A stretch of DNA of 64,000 nucleotides from an uncultured Alphaproteobacteria bacterium (GCA_902826335.1 CADEEL010000003.1:25121-89120); one strand, 5' to 3'. Counted from the stretch's first letter, positions 44,911 to 53,327 are shown. Numbers and translations: made by a program. The notes: a model not told the origin generated them from the sequence alone.

Positions 44911-46047
44911 ATGGCCAATATGCAATATCTCACGACCTGCGTGTTCGATTTCGGGGCGCTCAAGCAGGCGCCTGGCGTGCTCAAAACGCTCGGCGTCGCG
45001 CGCCCCTTCATCGTCACCGATCCGGGCCTCAAGGCGAACGGCCTGCTCGACCGGCTGCTCGAAGCGCTCGGCGCGGCTCCGGCGGGCGTCTATGCGGACA
45101 CGCCCGCCAACCCGACCGAAACCGCCGCCAAGGTCGCGGCGGGCGCCTACAAGGCGTCCGGCGCGGACGGGCTCATCGCGCTCGGCGGCGGCTCCTCCAT
45201 GGATATGGCCAAGGCCGTGGGCCTGATGGCCACACACGAAGGGCCGTGGGAGCGGTTCGGCGGCACGCAGCGCGGCATGCGCCTGATCGGCAAAATCCCG
45301 CCCCTGCTGGCCATTCCCACGACGGCGGGCACGGGCAGCGAGGTGTCCGTCGGGTTTGTGCTGATCCTGGAGAACGGCCGCAAGGAGACGTTCGTTTCAC
45401 CGAACCTGATCCCGGCGACGGCGCTGTGCGATCCCGAACTCACGCTCGGCCTGCCCGCGGGCCTCACGGCCGCCACCGGCATGGATGCGGTCACGCATTG
45501 CATCGAGGCGCTGCTTTCGCCGGTCGTGCATCCGCCGGCCGAGGCGATCGGGCTCGACGGCGTGGAGCGCGCGGTGCGCAATGGCATGCTGGAGCGCGCC
45601 GTGCGCGACGGAACGGACCGGGACGCGCGCTGGCACATGATGATGGCGAGCTATGAGGGCGCGCTCGCTTTCGTCAAAGGACTGGGCGCCGTGCACGGGC
45701 TCTCGCACGCCTTCGGGCGGCTTTCCGATTTGAAGCTGCATCACGGCACGCTCAATGCGGTGATCCTGCCCCATGCGCTGGCGCAAATTCAAAGCGCGGG
45801 CGCGGCGGGGGAAAAGCTCGCGCGCTTACGCCGTGCGATGGGGCTTGGCGAGGGCGCGGATGTCGCCGCCGCCATCGCCGACCTTAATGCGCGCATCGGC
45901 ATTCCCGTTTCGCTCTCGGCGCTTGGCGTTACAGACGCGCACTGGCCGGACGCGAAACCCTATGCGCTGAGCGACATCGCAACACTGAGCAACGCCATTC
46001 CAATGAAGGACGCGGAATACGACGCGCTGTTCAAGGCCGCGCTCTAA
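44911..46047 (+). CDS. Iron-containing alcohol dehydrogenase
   Basis: 378 residues. NAD-binding GGGSSMDMAK (92-101), family motif LAIPTTAGTGSEVSVGFV, and iron ligands in GMDAVTHCIEALLS (Asp192, His196), AVHGLSHAFG (His262) and LHHGTLNAV (His278). The probable reaction is oxidation or reduction of a short alcohol/aldehyde. The start at 44911 gives a length close to the family; 44821 is an in-frame alternative. The upstream gap of 88 bases is shared with the divergent ABC gene. Confidence 0.92.
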   Translation: MANMQYLTTCVFDFGALKQAPGVLKTLGVARPFIVTDPGLKANGLLDRLLEALGAAPAGVYADTPANPTETAAKVAAGAYKASGADGLIALGGGSSMDMAKAVGLMATHEGPWERFGGTQRGMRLIGKIPPLLAIPTTAGTGSEVSVGFVLILENGRKETFVSPNLIPATALCDPELTLGLPAGLTAATGMDAVTHCIEALLSPVVHPPAEAIGLDGVERAVRNGMLERAVRDGTDRDARWHMMMASYEGALAFVKGLGAVHGLSHAFGRLSDLKLHHGTLNAVILPHALAQIQSAGAAGEKLARLRRAMGLGEGADVAAAIADLNARIGIPVSLSALGVTDAHWPDAKPYALSDIATLSNAIPMKDAEYDALFKAAL

Positions 46048-46066
46048 CCGTCACGGCGCACTTGCT

Positions 46067-46960
46067 TCACGGCGCCCTGGCGAGGAAATCAATGAGCGCG
46101 TCCCAGGCGGCGGGCTCTTCAAGCGTGGGCGCATGGCCGATGCGCGGGACTTCAACCACGCCTAGATCGCTTTTGAGCGCGCGCATGGTTTCAACGCCGG
46201 CGGGTGAGAGGAGATCGCTCAAAACCCCACGCACGACGAGCACCGGCGCGGCGGCCGCGAGCGCGGCGAAGAGCGGCTTCATATCGGCCTGCCCCGCCGC
46301 ATTATCGCCGCTGAAGGCGTTGGCGATGGCGGGATCGTAATCGGGCGCGAAGGCGCCGTCGGGGCCGCGACGGAACGTGTTTTCCGCAAAGCGCAGCCAG
46401 AAGGCGTCGTCAGCATCGGGAAATGCCACGCCGTTCACCGTCTTGATCGCCTGGGCGGCCTCCTCCCAGGATCGCACGGGACCAACCTTGCCTACATAGC
46501 CGGCGATGCGTGCGATGCCGGCGGGATCGAGTTCGGGGCCGATATCGTTCAAAACGGCGGCGCCGATGCGTTGCGGCGCGAAAGCGGCGAGGATCATGGT
46601 GATGATGCCGCCCATGGACGTGCCGACGAACACGGCGCGCTCGACGCCAAGTTCATCGAGCACCTTCACCGCATCCTGCGCATAGATCGGGCCATTGTAG
46701 CGCTCCGGCTGCGCATCCCAATCGGAGCGGCCGCGCCCACGCGTATCCCAGGCGAGCACGCGCCGGCCGAGCGCGGCGATGCGCGGAGCGACGAGTGAGA
46801 AATCGCGGCTGTTGCGCGTCAGCCCATGCAGGCAAAAGACGGGCAGGCCGGTTTCCGCGCCCACGGGCGCGTAATCGGCGACATGGAGGCTGAGGCCATC
46901 GGCCGTGCGGACGCGGCGGGCGGCGTATTCATCCGTATACGGTGCTTCTAGCGCGCTCAT
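46067..46960 (-). CDS. Alpha/beta hydrolase
   Basis: 297 residues. FCLHGLTRNSRDFSLVAPRI (oxyanion hole), nucleophile Ser115 in FVGTSMGGIITMIL, and His in RIGHAPTLEEP near the C-terminus. The WDTRGRGRSDWD region is typical of the fold. Substrate unknown. Its ATG overlaps the stop of the upstream small membrane protein gene by four bases, so it is the third gene of the S8-protease operon. Confidence 0.9.
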   Translation of the reverse strand: MSALEAPYTDEYAARRVRTADGLSLHVADYAPVGAETGLPVFCLHGLTRNSRDFSLVAPRIAALGRRVLAWDTRGRGRSDWDAQPERYNGPIYAQDAVKVLDELGVERAVFVGTSMGGIITMILAAFAPQRIGAAVLNDIGPELDPAGIARIAGYVGKVGPVRSWEEAAQAIKTVNGVAFPDADDAFWLRFAENTFRRGPDGAFAPDYDPAIANAFSGDNAAGQADMKPLFAALAAAAPVLVVRGVLSDLLSPAGVETMRALKSDLGVVEVPRIGHAPTLEEPAAWDALIDFLARAP

Positions 46961-47436
46961 GGATTTCCTTCCGGCTCGGCGATCAGATTTGCATCGGCGT
47001 ATTCAACACCGTTCATGGCGCGCAGGCGCGCCATCCAGTTGCGCGAGACGGTGGCGCGCTCGGGCGCGGGCGTCGGCGCGCAGCATTCAAGCACGATCTC
47101 GTAGCCGCCGGCGGTGAAGCGGTTGAAGCACAGGCCCGTCAAGGCGCGCTCCGATTGCAGCGCCCGGCGCGCGGCCGCGACCGCCGCATCGTGGCGCCCG
47201 CGCGCCTCAAGCGCCTGCGCGCGCGCCATGGGGTGCGTTGATTCAAATCGCACGACAAAGGACAGATGCGGCGCCCGCGCCGGCGCCTCATAGTTCGCGG
47301 GCGCGACCGCGTTCATCGGCGCGGCGATGCGCGCGGGGCCGATCTCGCCGGCGCCGAACAGGCCGGCGGCGAGCGCGCCGGCCGCGCACGCGCCGCCGAC
47401 GATCACTCCCCACCTCTGCATCGCGCGATCATCCAT
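46957..47436 (-). CDS. Membrane-anchored protein with a protease-propeptide-like tail
   Basis: 159 residues. One TM helix near the N-terminus (WGVIVGGACAAGALAAGLFG, about 9-28), then a periplasmic part ending in MARLRAMNGVEYADANLIAE. This resembles the pre-catalytic segment of the neighbouring S8 protease, IARLESSGQFEYVDPNFIAT. Cysteines at LTGLCFNR and LECCAP may form disulfides. It lies 13 bases after the protease gene and overlaps the hydrolase gene. A role as an intermolecular chaperone or inhibitor of the protease is inferred. Confidence 0.72.
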   Translation of the reverse strand: MDDRAMQRWGVIVGGACAAGALAAGLFGAGEIGPARIAAPMNAVAPANYEAPARAPHLSFVVRFESTHPMARAQALEARGRHDAAVAAARRALQSERALTGLCFNRFTAGGYEIVLECCAPTPAPERATVSRNWMARLRAMNGVEYADANLIAEPEGNP

Positions 47437-47449
47437 GATCGTATCCTTG

Positions 47450-49474
47450 TTAGCGACGCGGCGCGCCGCCACCAGCGGACGCGGCCGCAGGCGAAGCCGC
47501 CGCCCGCGCAAGATCAAGCATGCCGCGCCCGCAGGCGCGCTGGCACATGCCGGCTTCACTGGGGATCGGCGTCGCATTGGCGTTGCGCGCGCATTCGATG
47601 CGGCACTGCGTTGAACCGATCTGGCCGAGCGCACGGGTAAAGAGTGCGTTTTCCAGCTCGCGCCCGCGTAGGCCGGTTTGCGCGGCGAGCAACGCGAGCG
47701 CGGCCGAAACGTGCGGCGCGGCCATCGATGTACCCTGCAGGAACGTGTAGTGGCAGGTCGCCGCGCCGGCGCCGCCGGCGGGATCGTAACAGCCGCTCGA
47801 GGCCGAGCGCGCGGAGAGCACGCCATCGGGGCGACCGTCACTATCTCGATCCGCGAACACATCGCCGCCGGGCGCGAGCACATCCACTTCCGGCCCGAAA
47901 TTCGAGTAGAAGCTCATATTGCCGCGCTCATCATTGGCGCCGACGACGATCACATTGTTGCAGTTCGCGGGCGCGTAATTGCGCGTCGGCCCCGCACGGT
48001 TGCCGGCGGCGACGACGATGACCGCGCCGCGCGCGACCGCCGCATCGATGGCGGCCTGCATGGAAGATGGACACGGCACGCCCACGGAGAGCGAGAGGTT
48101 GATGATGTCCGCCGGATTGCCGTTGGCGAGTTGGCGCCCATCGCTCAGCACGGCCGGCGCGACGCCCGCCGCCCAGCGAATGCCGGAGGCGATGTCGGCC
48201 AATTCCCCGCCGCAGCGGCCGAGCACGCGCACCGGCACGATGGTGACGTTCCAGGCGCCGCCGGCGACGCCGACGCGGTTATTCGTGCGTACGGCACCGA
48301 CCGTGCCGGCCACGTGCGTGCCGTGATAAGAATGCTCGGTCGCGGTTCCGCAGCGATCGCCGGAATCGTAAGCGTCCGCATCGGCGCCGTTGTCATCGCC
48401 GGCGCGCTCCGTGTTGGTGATGAGATCGACGCCGGCCGCGACATTGGGCGAGCCGGCGATTTCAGGGTGGCGCGTATCGAGCCCGGTATCGACCACGGCG
48501 ACGCGCACGGCGCGCGAACCCGTCTGGCGCGCTTGCACCCAAAAGGCTTCAAAACCCGCGCCGCCGGGCGATTGCCCCGTCTGCGTGCCGCGCACGCGAT
48601 AATGCCATTGCAGCGATTCCAGCGGATCGTTGGGCAACGCGCCCGCGGCTGGACTTGGCGTTGGCGTTGGGGTCGGCGTTGGCGCTGGCGGAGGATTGCT
48701 GGGCCGCGCGACGGGCAAACGATCGAACTCCACCGTGGCGATGAAATTGGGATCGACATATTCGAATTGGCCGGACGATTCGAGCCGCGCGATGGCGCAG
48801 CGCATGGCGAGGCCGATGTCGCGCTCGAGATCATCCGCATTGACAAGGCGCGGGCACGCCTCATTCGACCATGCGATCGCCTGCGGCTCCTGAGACTCTT
48901 GTTGCGGCGCGGCCGTCGTCGCTTCTTGCGCGACCAGCGGCAGCGCGGTGGGGCTGACGCCCGAGGCGTGGCTTAAATCGATCGTCACCACGCCGCCGGG
49001 ACGGATGTTCACTTCGCCATCAATGCCGAGGCGCCCGAGCACACGGTTGGCTTCCTGGCGCGCATAGGACGCAGCGGCGGTTTCCGCGCGCGTGCGCACT
49101 TCCGCGAGCATGGCGGCGGGCACATCCTCCAGCGCATCGGCGCCTTCCGTGCGCAGGCGTGTGACCATTGAGCGGGCCAAACCAAGCGCGGCGGCGCTTT
49201 CATCCAATTGCTGCTCCACCTGCGCGCCGACCACGATCTGGCCCGGCGCGACCATGACCTGCTCAGCTTCGAGCAAGGCCGCCATCTCCGCGGCGGGGCG
49301 CACCGCGCCAGCCACCGCGCGCGCATCGAGCGCCACGCTCTGCAAAGTCGCCGGGCCGCCGGCGCGATCTCCGCCGCCTGCCCCGCCCACCACGCCCGCC
49401 AATTGATCGCACGCCATGAGCGCGGCGATCGGCGCCAGCGCCATAAGCAAACGGCCGACAGGGTGTCTCTGCAT
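47450..49474 (-). CDS. S8 (subtilisin-like) serine protease, lipoprotein
   Basis: 674 residues. Lipoprotein signal with lipobox MAC (Cys22). A propeptide-like region (50-250) ends with FEYVDPNFIATVEFDRL. A PTPTPTPTPS linker (265-274) leads to the catalytic domain: Asp329 (VAVVDTGLDTRHPEI), His384 (HGTHVAGTV) and Ser583 (LQGTSMAAPHVSAA). Many cysteines (for example CNNVIV, GCYDP, CHYTF, CRIECARN) suggest disulfides in an envelope location. It heads an operon with the propeptide-like protein and a hydrolase. Confidence 0.94.
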   Translation of the reverse strand: MQRHPVGRLLMALAPIAALMACDQLAGVVGGAGGGDRAGGPATLQSVALDARAVAGAVRPAAEMAALLEAEQVMVAPGQIVVGAQVEQQLDESAAALGLARSMVTRLRTEGADALEDVPAAMLAEVRTRAETAAASYARQEANRVLGRLGIDGEVNIRPGGVVTIDLSHASGVSPTALPLVAQEATTAAPQQESQEPQAIAWSNEACPRLVNADDLERDIGLAMRCAIARLESSGQFEYVDPNFIATVEFDRLPVARPSNPPPAPTPTPTPTPSPAAGALPNDPLESLQWHYRVRGTQTGQSPGGAGFEAFWVQARQTGSRAVRVAVVDTGLDTRHPEIAGSPNVAAGVDLITNTERAGDDNGADADAYDSGDRCGTATEHSYHGTHVAGTVGAVRTNNRVGVAGGAWNVTIVPVRVLGRCGGELADIASGIRWAAGVAPAVLSDGRQLANGNPADIINLSLSVGVPCPSSMQAAIDAAVARGAVIVVAAGNRAGPTRNYAPANCNNVIVVGANDERGNMSFYSNFGPEVDVLAPGGDVFADRDSDGRPDGVLSARSASSGCYDPAGGAGAATCHYTFLQGTSMAAPHVSAALALLAAQTGLRGRELENALFTRALGQIGSTQCRIECARNANATPIPSEAGMCQRACGRGMLDLARAAASPAAASAGGGAPRR

Positions 49475-49529
49475 GGGCTTCTCCCGCCTGGATTGATTGG
49501 GTGTGAACTCTTGCTGTTACACCCCCCAT

Positions 49530-50240
49530 ATGACAAGCGCGAGGCTGGCGATGGCGCTCTTCCCAATCGGCCCGTCCGCTGAGGACGCGCTTTCACCCAC
49601 GGCGGCGAGGGCCCGCACCGCCGAGGAGGCGGCCGCGCGCGCGGGGGGGCCGGTGTTTCTGGCCAGTGAAGAGCTGCCCGCGCGCTATGACACGCCGGGG
49701 GACGCCGAGGCCGCCTATCCGGAGCTTTACGGGTCCGGCCAATTTGAACTGGTGTGGCGTGACAATGGCTGGCGCGTGGCCATGCGATATTGGCGCCCCG
49801 CGCCGCCCGCGCCGGTGGCGCGCAGCGCGCAGGCGGCGGTCAAGGCGCCGCTCGGCCATGCGCGCACGCCGGAGGATGCGCGCGCCCTGCTCGGCCGGCC
49901 CGCCGAACTGGTGTGGCAATCGCTGCCGCAACTTTACATCACACGCCACCGGCTAATGGCGCGCTGGGGCGCTCTGGTGACGAGCGGACTTGCTCATATT
50001 GTCGAACGCGAAAACCGCCTCGCCGTGGCGATCCATTTCTGGCGCCCGATCGCCGCGCCCGGCCACGCCGCGCCGCTGGCGCCGGCCGAGCGCCACGAAC
50101 TCGCCGCGCGCATCGCCGCGCCACTGGCATCGGACGCGCCGCAGGCGGCGATGGATATCGGTTTGTTCGAACAGGTGGCGCCGGAAAATCCCGACATCGT
50201 GCTGGCCGAAGAAGGCGATGGGCGCGTGCGCGGGGCGTGA
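49530..50240 (+). CDS. Unknown protein with an internal duplication
   Basis: 236 residues, no recognised family. The motif FELVWRDNGWRVAMRYWRP (residues about 82-100) is echoed at LAHIVERENRLAVAIHFWRP (about 155-175), each preceded by a Tyr/Leu-Tyr strand, which suggests two copies of a small beta-domain. A start at 49551 (MALFPIGPS) is possible. It is divergent from the S8 operon and is followed by the MITE-like element. Confidence 0.7.
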   Translation: MTSARLAMALFPIGPSAEDALSPTAARARTAEEAAARAGGPVFLASEELPARYDTPGDAEAAYPELYGSGQFELVWRDNGWRVAMRYWRPAPPAPVARSAQAAVKAPLGHARTPEDARALLGRPAELVWQSLPQLYITRHRLMARWGALVTSGLAHIVERENRLAVAIHFWRPIAAPGHAAPLAPAERHELAARIAAPLASDAPQAAMDIGLFEQVAPENPDIVLAEEGDGRVRGA

Positions 50241-50289
50241 GGGGACGTTACTATAGCCGAGTCTAGCAAGCTGTTGAAATTCGATTTTG

Positions 50290-50342
50290 TTCCCCCCTCG
50301 GTCTCGCTCTGCTCGACAGCGCCCCCGTAAACGGGGGAGCAA
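50290..50342. repeat. Family C repeat, copy 2
   Basis: TTCCCCCCTCGGTCTCGCTC on the left and CGCCCCCGTAAACGGGGGAG on the right; the right part is a CCCCCGTAAACGGGGG hairpin matching the CCCCCGTTCACGGGGG hairpin of copy 1. It is inside the MITE-like element. Confidence 0.7.
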
Positions 50343-50367
50343 ATCTTCATTGAAGCGACTCCACTTT

Positions 50368-50415
50368 TTCCTCCCCCGCTTGCGGGGGAGGTGTCGCCGA
50401 AGGCGACGGTGGGGG
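50368..50415. repeat. Family C repeat, copy 3
   Basis: TTCCTCCCCCGCTTGCGGGG followed by GAGGTGTCGCCGAAGGCGACG and GTGGGGG. It contains CCCCCGCTTGCGGGGG and GTCGCCGAAGGCGAC hairpins. It is inside the MITE-like element. Confidence 0.75.
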
Positions 50416-50519
50416 CTTCATGTGCAGCGCGGCTTTTTCAATAGCCTGCTAGATTCCTCTTTGGAGCCTTGGGTGTTGTCATTCGCGGCCGATCGCAAAT
50501 CAGTCTCGCATTGCGCGCC

Positions 50520-50729
50520 ATGAGTTGGGCCGCACTATTTCCCGCCATCATCCCGGTCATGGTGGCGTGTGTGGCATTGTTATGGGGTACTCGCCGAGGG
50601 CGCGCACTGCTTCAGACAATCGATCTCGGGTTGGCGCGTCTTGCGGGCATAGTCTTACTTCTGTGGTCGCTCGCGATTGGCGTGCTCTTGTTATTTGCGG
50701 TGTTGCGGTGGTTTTTCAGCGCTACCTGA
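50520..50729 (+). CDS. Small two-helix membrane protein, hypothetical
   Basis: 69 residues from the ATG at 50520. Two hydrophobic helices: AALFPAIIPVMVACVALLWG and AGIVLLLWSLAIGVLLLFAV, with basic residues between. An upstream in-frame start at 50469 lies close to the MITE-like element. No family is recognised. Base composition is more AT-rich than the neighbours. It may be real, but short hydrophobic frames also occur by chance. Confidence 0.45.
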   Translation: MSWAALFPAIIPVMVACVALLWGTRRGRALLQTIDLGLARLAGIVLLLWSLAIGVLLLFAVLRWFFSAT

Positions 50730-50855
50730 GAAACCGCTAAAGCAGCGGTACTTTGGTTTCGCCAAGCAGGCCATCGAATGGACTGGGGCAGCGTTCGTAC
50801 CCCATGACGCCAAATAACCTAAGTCGAGTGCTTGTGGGTGCGCGGCTTCACACAA

Positions 50856-50871
50856 CGTGACACCTGTCACA
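50856..50871. promoter_or_regulatory. CRP/FNR-like inverted repeat
   Basis: CGTGACACCTGTCACA fits TGTGA-N6-TCACA at nine of ten arm positions. Its centre (50863.5) is about 41 bases before position 50905, the spacing expected for class II activation of a transcript starting there. No measured start is available. Confidence 0.45.
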
Positions 50872-50904
50872 GGCGCGCGGCGGAGCACGCCCTAAGTAGA
50901 AAAC

Positions 50905-50980
50905 ATCGCATCGTCGATTGTCCTCTCCGACATGCGGACCTTGACCGGGCGCGGCGCCCCAAACGCCGCGCCCGTTTTCT
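50905..50980 (+). ncRNA. Candidate small RNA (about 75 nt)
   Basis: A predicted transcript from about 50905 would contain a stem 50907-50936 (CGCAT-c-GTCG / CGAC-ATGCG with an 11-base loop), then the terminator hairpin 50946-50974 and T-run. There is no ORF of sense length. The CRP-like site upstream provides a possible regulator. No RNA family is recognised, and the -10 box is not convincing, so this is a candidate only. Confidence 0.4.
50946..50980 (+). terminator. Strong intrinsic terminator
   Basis: A perfect 11-bp stem CGGGCGCGGCG (50946-50956) / CGCCGCGCCCG (50964-50974) with loop CCCCAAA is followed by TTTTCTTTC. It is oriented for the + strand. The nearest + gene ends more than 200 bases upstream, which points to a separate short transcript. 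Confidence 0.8.
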
Positions 50981-51010
50981 TTCGGACAGGATTTATCGCT
51001 TTGACACGCT

Positions 51011-51122
51011 TCACAACCGATCCCCGGAGGCTGCGGAGCAGCCGTCCGGGCCTCATGAACGGCAACGGTTTCTACTTATGGGTCCCGGGCTCGTTGCTGC
51101 GCAACGCCCCGGGAATGGGTGG
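51011..51122. repeat. Palindromic intergenic repeat, family B, copy 4
   Basis: TTCACAACCGATCCCCGGAG on the left (degenerate) and GTCCCGGGCTCGTTGCTGCG, CAACGCCCCGGGAATGGGTG on the right, with GGCTGCGGAGCAGCC and GTTGCTGCGCAAC hairpins. It ends four bases before the stop of the convergently placed transporter gene. Confidence 0.8.
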
Positions 51123-51126
51123 CGAC

Positions 51127-52449
51127 TCAATCCTCAAGAATGAGGCTTTTTCTTTGCGTATCGCGCATGAAGATCGAGACGAGCAGCGCAACTGTCGCAA
51201 TCACCGCGATGTAAATGAAAAACGCCGCTTCGATCCCCTCCTCCTTGAACCAGAGCGCGACATATTCGGCCGTGCCGCCGAAGATCGCGTTGGCGATCGC
51301 ATAAGGCAGAGCCACGCCCAAGGCGCGCACATGGGCGGGAAAAAGCTCGGCCTTCACCACAGCGCTGATCGATGTGTAGGCGGAGAGCACCATGAGCGGG
51401 GCGAGGATGAGGAAAAAGGCCGTGATCGGATCATCTGTTCGCGCGATGGCCGTGAACACCGGATAGGCGATGGCTGCGCCAATCCCAAAGGCTGCGATCA
51501 ACATCGGCTTGCGGCCCAGGCGATCCGACAGCCAGCCGAACACGGGCTGGGCCAGCATGAAGCAGATGAGCGCGGCGGCGGTGATTTCGGTGGCCGTGTT
51601 GCGCGCAAAGCCGGCGGTGTTGACCAGGTATTTCTGCATGTACGTAGTGTACGCATAGAAGGAGAGCGAGCCCGCCGCCGTCAGCGCCATGATGATGGCG
51701 GTCTCGCGTGGATGGCGCGCGAAGAGCAGCATGGTGTGGGCGCGATCCTCGCCCCGATTTTTCCAGCTTTCACTCTCCTCGATGCCGCGCCGGATCCAGA
51801 AGACGACAATGGCGAGCCCCGCGCCGATGAAGAAGGGAATGCGCCAGCCCCAGGATTCGAGGGCTTCATCGCTCAGCGTGTTCTGCAAGAGGATGAGCAC
51901 GCCCAGCGCGATAAGCTGGCCCATGATCAAAGTCACATACTGGAAGCTCGACCAAAAGCCGCGCCGGCGCCGGCCGGCCATCTCGCTCATATAAGTGGCG
52001 CTCGCGCCATATTCTCCGCCGACGGACAATCCCTGCAGGATGCGCGCGGCGAGAAGGATGATCGCGGCCCAGGCGCCGATCTCGGCATGGCCGGGCGTTA
52101 TCGCGATGATCAGCGAACCGAGGCACATGAGCGCGACGGAGAGCGTCAAAGCCGCGCGGCGCCCGGTGCGATCGGCGTAAAGCCCCATGAGCCAGGCGCC
52201 CACGGGCCGGGCGAGGAAGCCGACGGCGAACAGCGCGGCGGCCTGCAGCAATTGGGCGGTTTGGTCCCCCTCCGGAAAAAACACCGGCGCGAAATAAAGC
52301 GCGAAGGAGGAATAGGCGAACCAATCGTACCATTCGACGAGATTGCCGGCCGATCCGCCCAGAATGGCGCGCAGCCGCGCCCAGGGCGTCAATCCTTGCG
52401 CGCTCAAGGGCGGGCCGCCCTCGTCGGCGCCGGTTTCAGTCGCGCTCAT
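51127..52449 (-). CDS. MFS transporter of the metabolite:H+ symporter type (KgtP-like)
   Basis: 440 residues with about 12 helices. GGSAGNLVEWYDWFAYSSFA (31-50), LMGLYADRTGRRAALTLSVA, LQGLSVGGEYGASATYMSEM and the second-half FGWLSDRLGRKPMLI are signatures of the MHS subfamily that carries 2-oxoglutarate, citrate, proline/betaine or shikimate. The exact substrate is undetermined. It is a single gene with a family B repeat at its 3' end. Confidence 0.9.
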   Translation of the reverse strand: MSATETGADEGGPPLSAQGLTPWARLRAILGGSAGNLVEWYDWFAYSSFALYFAPVFFPEGDQTAQLLQAAALFAVGFLARPVGAWLMGLYADRTGRRAALTLSVALMCLGSLIIAITPGHAEIGAWAAIILLAARILQGLSVGGEYGASATYMSEMAGRRRRGFWSSFQYVTLIMGQLIALGVLILLQNTLSDEALESWGWRIPFFIGAGLAIVVFWIRRGIEESESWKNRGEDRAHTMLLFARHPRETAIIMALTAAGSLSFYAYTTYMQKYLVNTAGFARNTATEITAAALICFMLAQPVFGWLSDRLGRKPMLIAAFGIGAAIAYPVFTAIARTDDPITAFFLILAPLMVLSAYTSISAVVKAELFPAHVRALGVALPYAIANAIFGGTAEYVALWFKEEGIEAAFFIYIAVIATVALLVSIFMRDTQRKSLILED

Positions 52450-52649
52450 GCAATCCCCCGTTCACGCATCTTAACCATAGAACCGATCGCGCGCGGCGCG
52501 AAAGCGTGTCCTCAACGCAACGGCCTACGCGCGATCGAACGCGCACGCATCCCGCGTTCAGCTTCCGCTCATCTTCCGCGCACGTACTGTTCTTCCGTGA
52601 GACCGGCCTTGATCGGTCCGCACGGGGAAACGCCTAGGGAGCGCGCAGA

Positions 52650-53327
52650 ATGGCGCTGATCGATCTCTTCACGCCGGACGAACACGATCTGGCGCCGCAT
52701 TATCCGAACCGGGCCGAGCACGCGGCCGATGGCTGGGTGCATGGTGTGGGCTTTGCGGCCGCGCTGATCGGCGGGGGCGTTCTCCTGGCGCTGGCGCTTG
52801 GACGCGGGGGCGTGCCGCTGGCGACGGGCGCGGCGCTCTATGCGCTCTGCCTCATGGCCATGCTGGCGGCCTCGGCCGTTTACAATCTCACCCGCCCCTC
52901 GCGCGCGAGGCGGCTTCTCAGGCGGCTGGATGAAGCCGCAATCTTCCTGATGATCGCGGGCTCCTACACGCCGTTCACCATCCAATTGCTGCCGCCGGCC
53001 TGGGCGATCGCGGCGACCGTTTTGGTGTGGGCGTTGGCGCTGGCCGGCGCGGCGGGGAAGCTCTTCTGGGCGAGCGTGCCGGACCGGGTGTGGTGTCTTG
53101 TCTATCTCGCGTTCGGGTGGCTCGCCGTTGTGATCCTGGGGCCGGTGGCGCTCTCGCTGCCGCCGCTGGCGCTGACGCTGCTGATCGCTGCGGGGCTCAT
53201 CTATTCAGGCGGCGTGCTGTTGTATCTCAACCATGCGCTGCCCTTCCGCCGCGCGCTCTGGCACGCCTGCGTGGTGCTGGGGGCGGCGGGGCATTATGCG
53301 GCCGTGCTGGTGGGGGTGGTGTTGTAG
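52650..53327 (+). CDS. Hemolysin III / PAQR-family membrane protein
   Basis: 225 residues, seven hydrophobic helices. RAEHAADGWVHGVGFAAALI, AASAVYNLTRPSRARRLLRR with LDEAAIFLMIAGSYTPFTIQ, and the C-terminal HALPFRRALWHACVVLGAAG carry the conserved Asp/His/Ser positions of the PAQR (TrhA/YqfA) family, thought to form a metal-containing hydrolase-like site and to influence membrane fluidity. The hemolysin name is historical. It is transcribed alone. Confidence 0.92.
   Translation: MALIDLFTPDEHDLAPHYPNRAEHAADGWVHGVGFAAALIGGGVLLALALGRGGVPLATGAALYALCLMAMLAASAVYNLTRPSRARRLLRRLDEAAIFLMIAGSYTPFTIQLLPPAWAIAATVLVWALALAGAAGKLFWASVPDRVWCLVYLAFGWLAVVILGPVALSLPPLALTLLIAAGLIYSGGVLLYLNHALPFRRALWHACVVLGAAGHYAAVLVGVVL

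Larger units (their letters stand above)
50259..50455. mobile_element. MITE-like element with 21-base terminal inverted repeats
   Basis: The left end (50259-50279) reads TCTAGCAAGCTGTTGAAA from its fourth base; the right end (50435-50455), reverse-complemented, reads TCTAGCAGGCTATTGAAA. The arms match at 18 of 21 positions. The roughly 197-base element has no open frame of its own and contains two family C palindromes. No clear target duplication is visible. The elements at both ends fit a non-autonomous transposon or a paired-repeat structure. Confidence 0.65.
50730..51126. other. Gene-free stretch: candidate small RNA and a family B repeat
   Basis: No supported protein gene. It holds a CRP-like inverted repeat (50856-50871), a hairpin (50907-50936), a strong intrinsic terminator (50946-50980) and family B copy 4 (51011-51122). 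The first 120 bases contain a smaller possible stem, AAACCGCT...GGTTT, and nothing else recognisable. Confidence 0.6.

Noticed and set aside
50295-50415. Family C hairpins as intrinsic terminators of the 49530 gene
   Set aside because: The stems are strong but no T-run follows on either strand, and they sit inside the MITE-like element.
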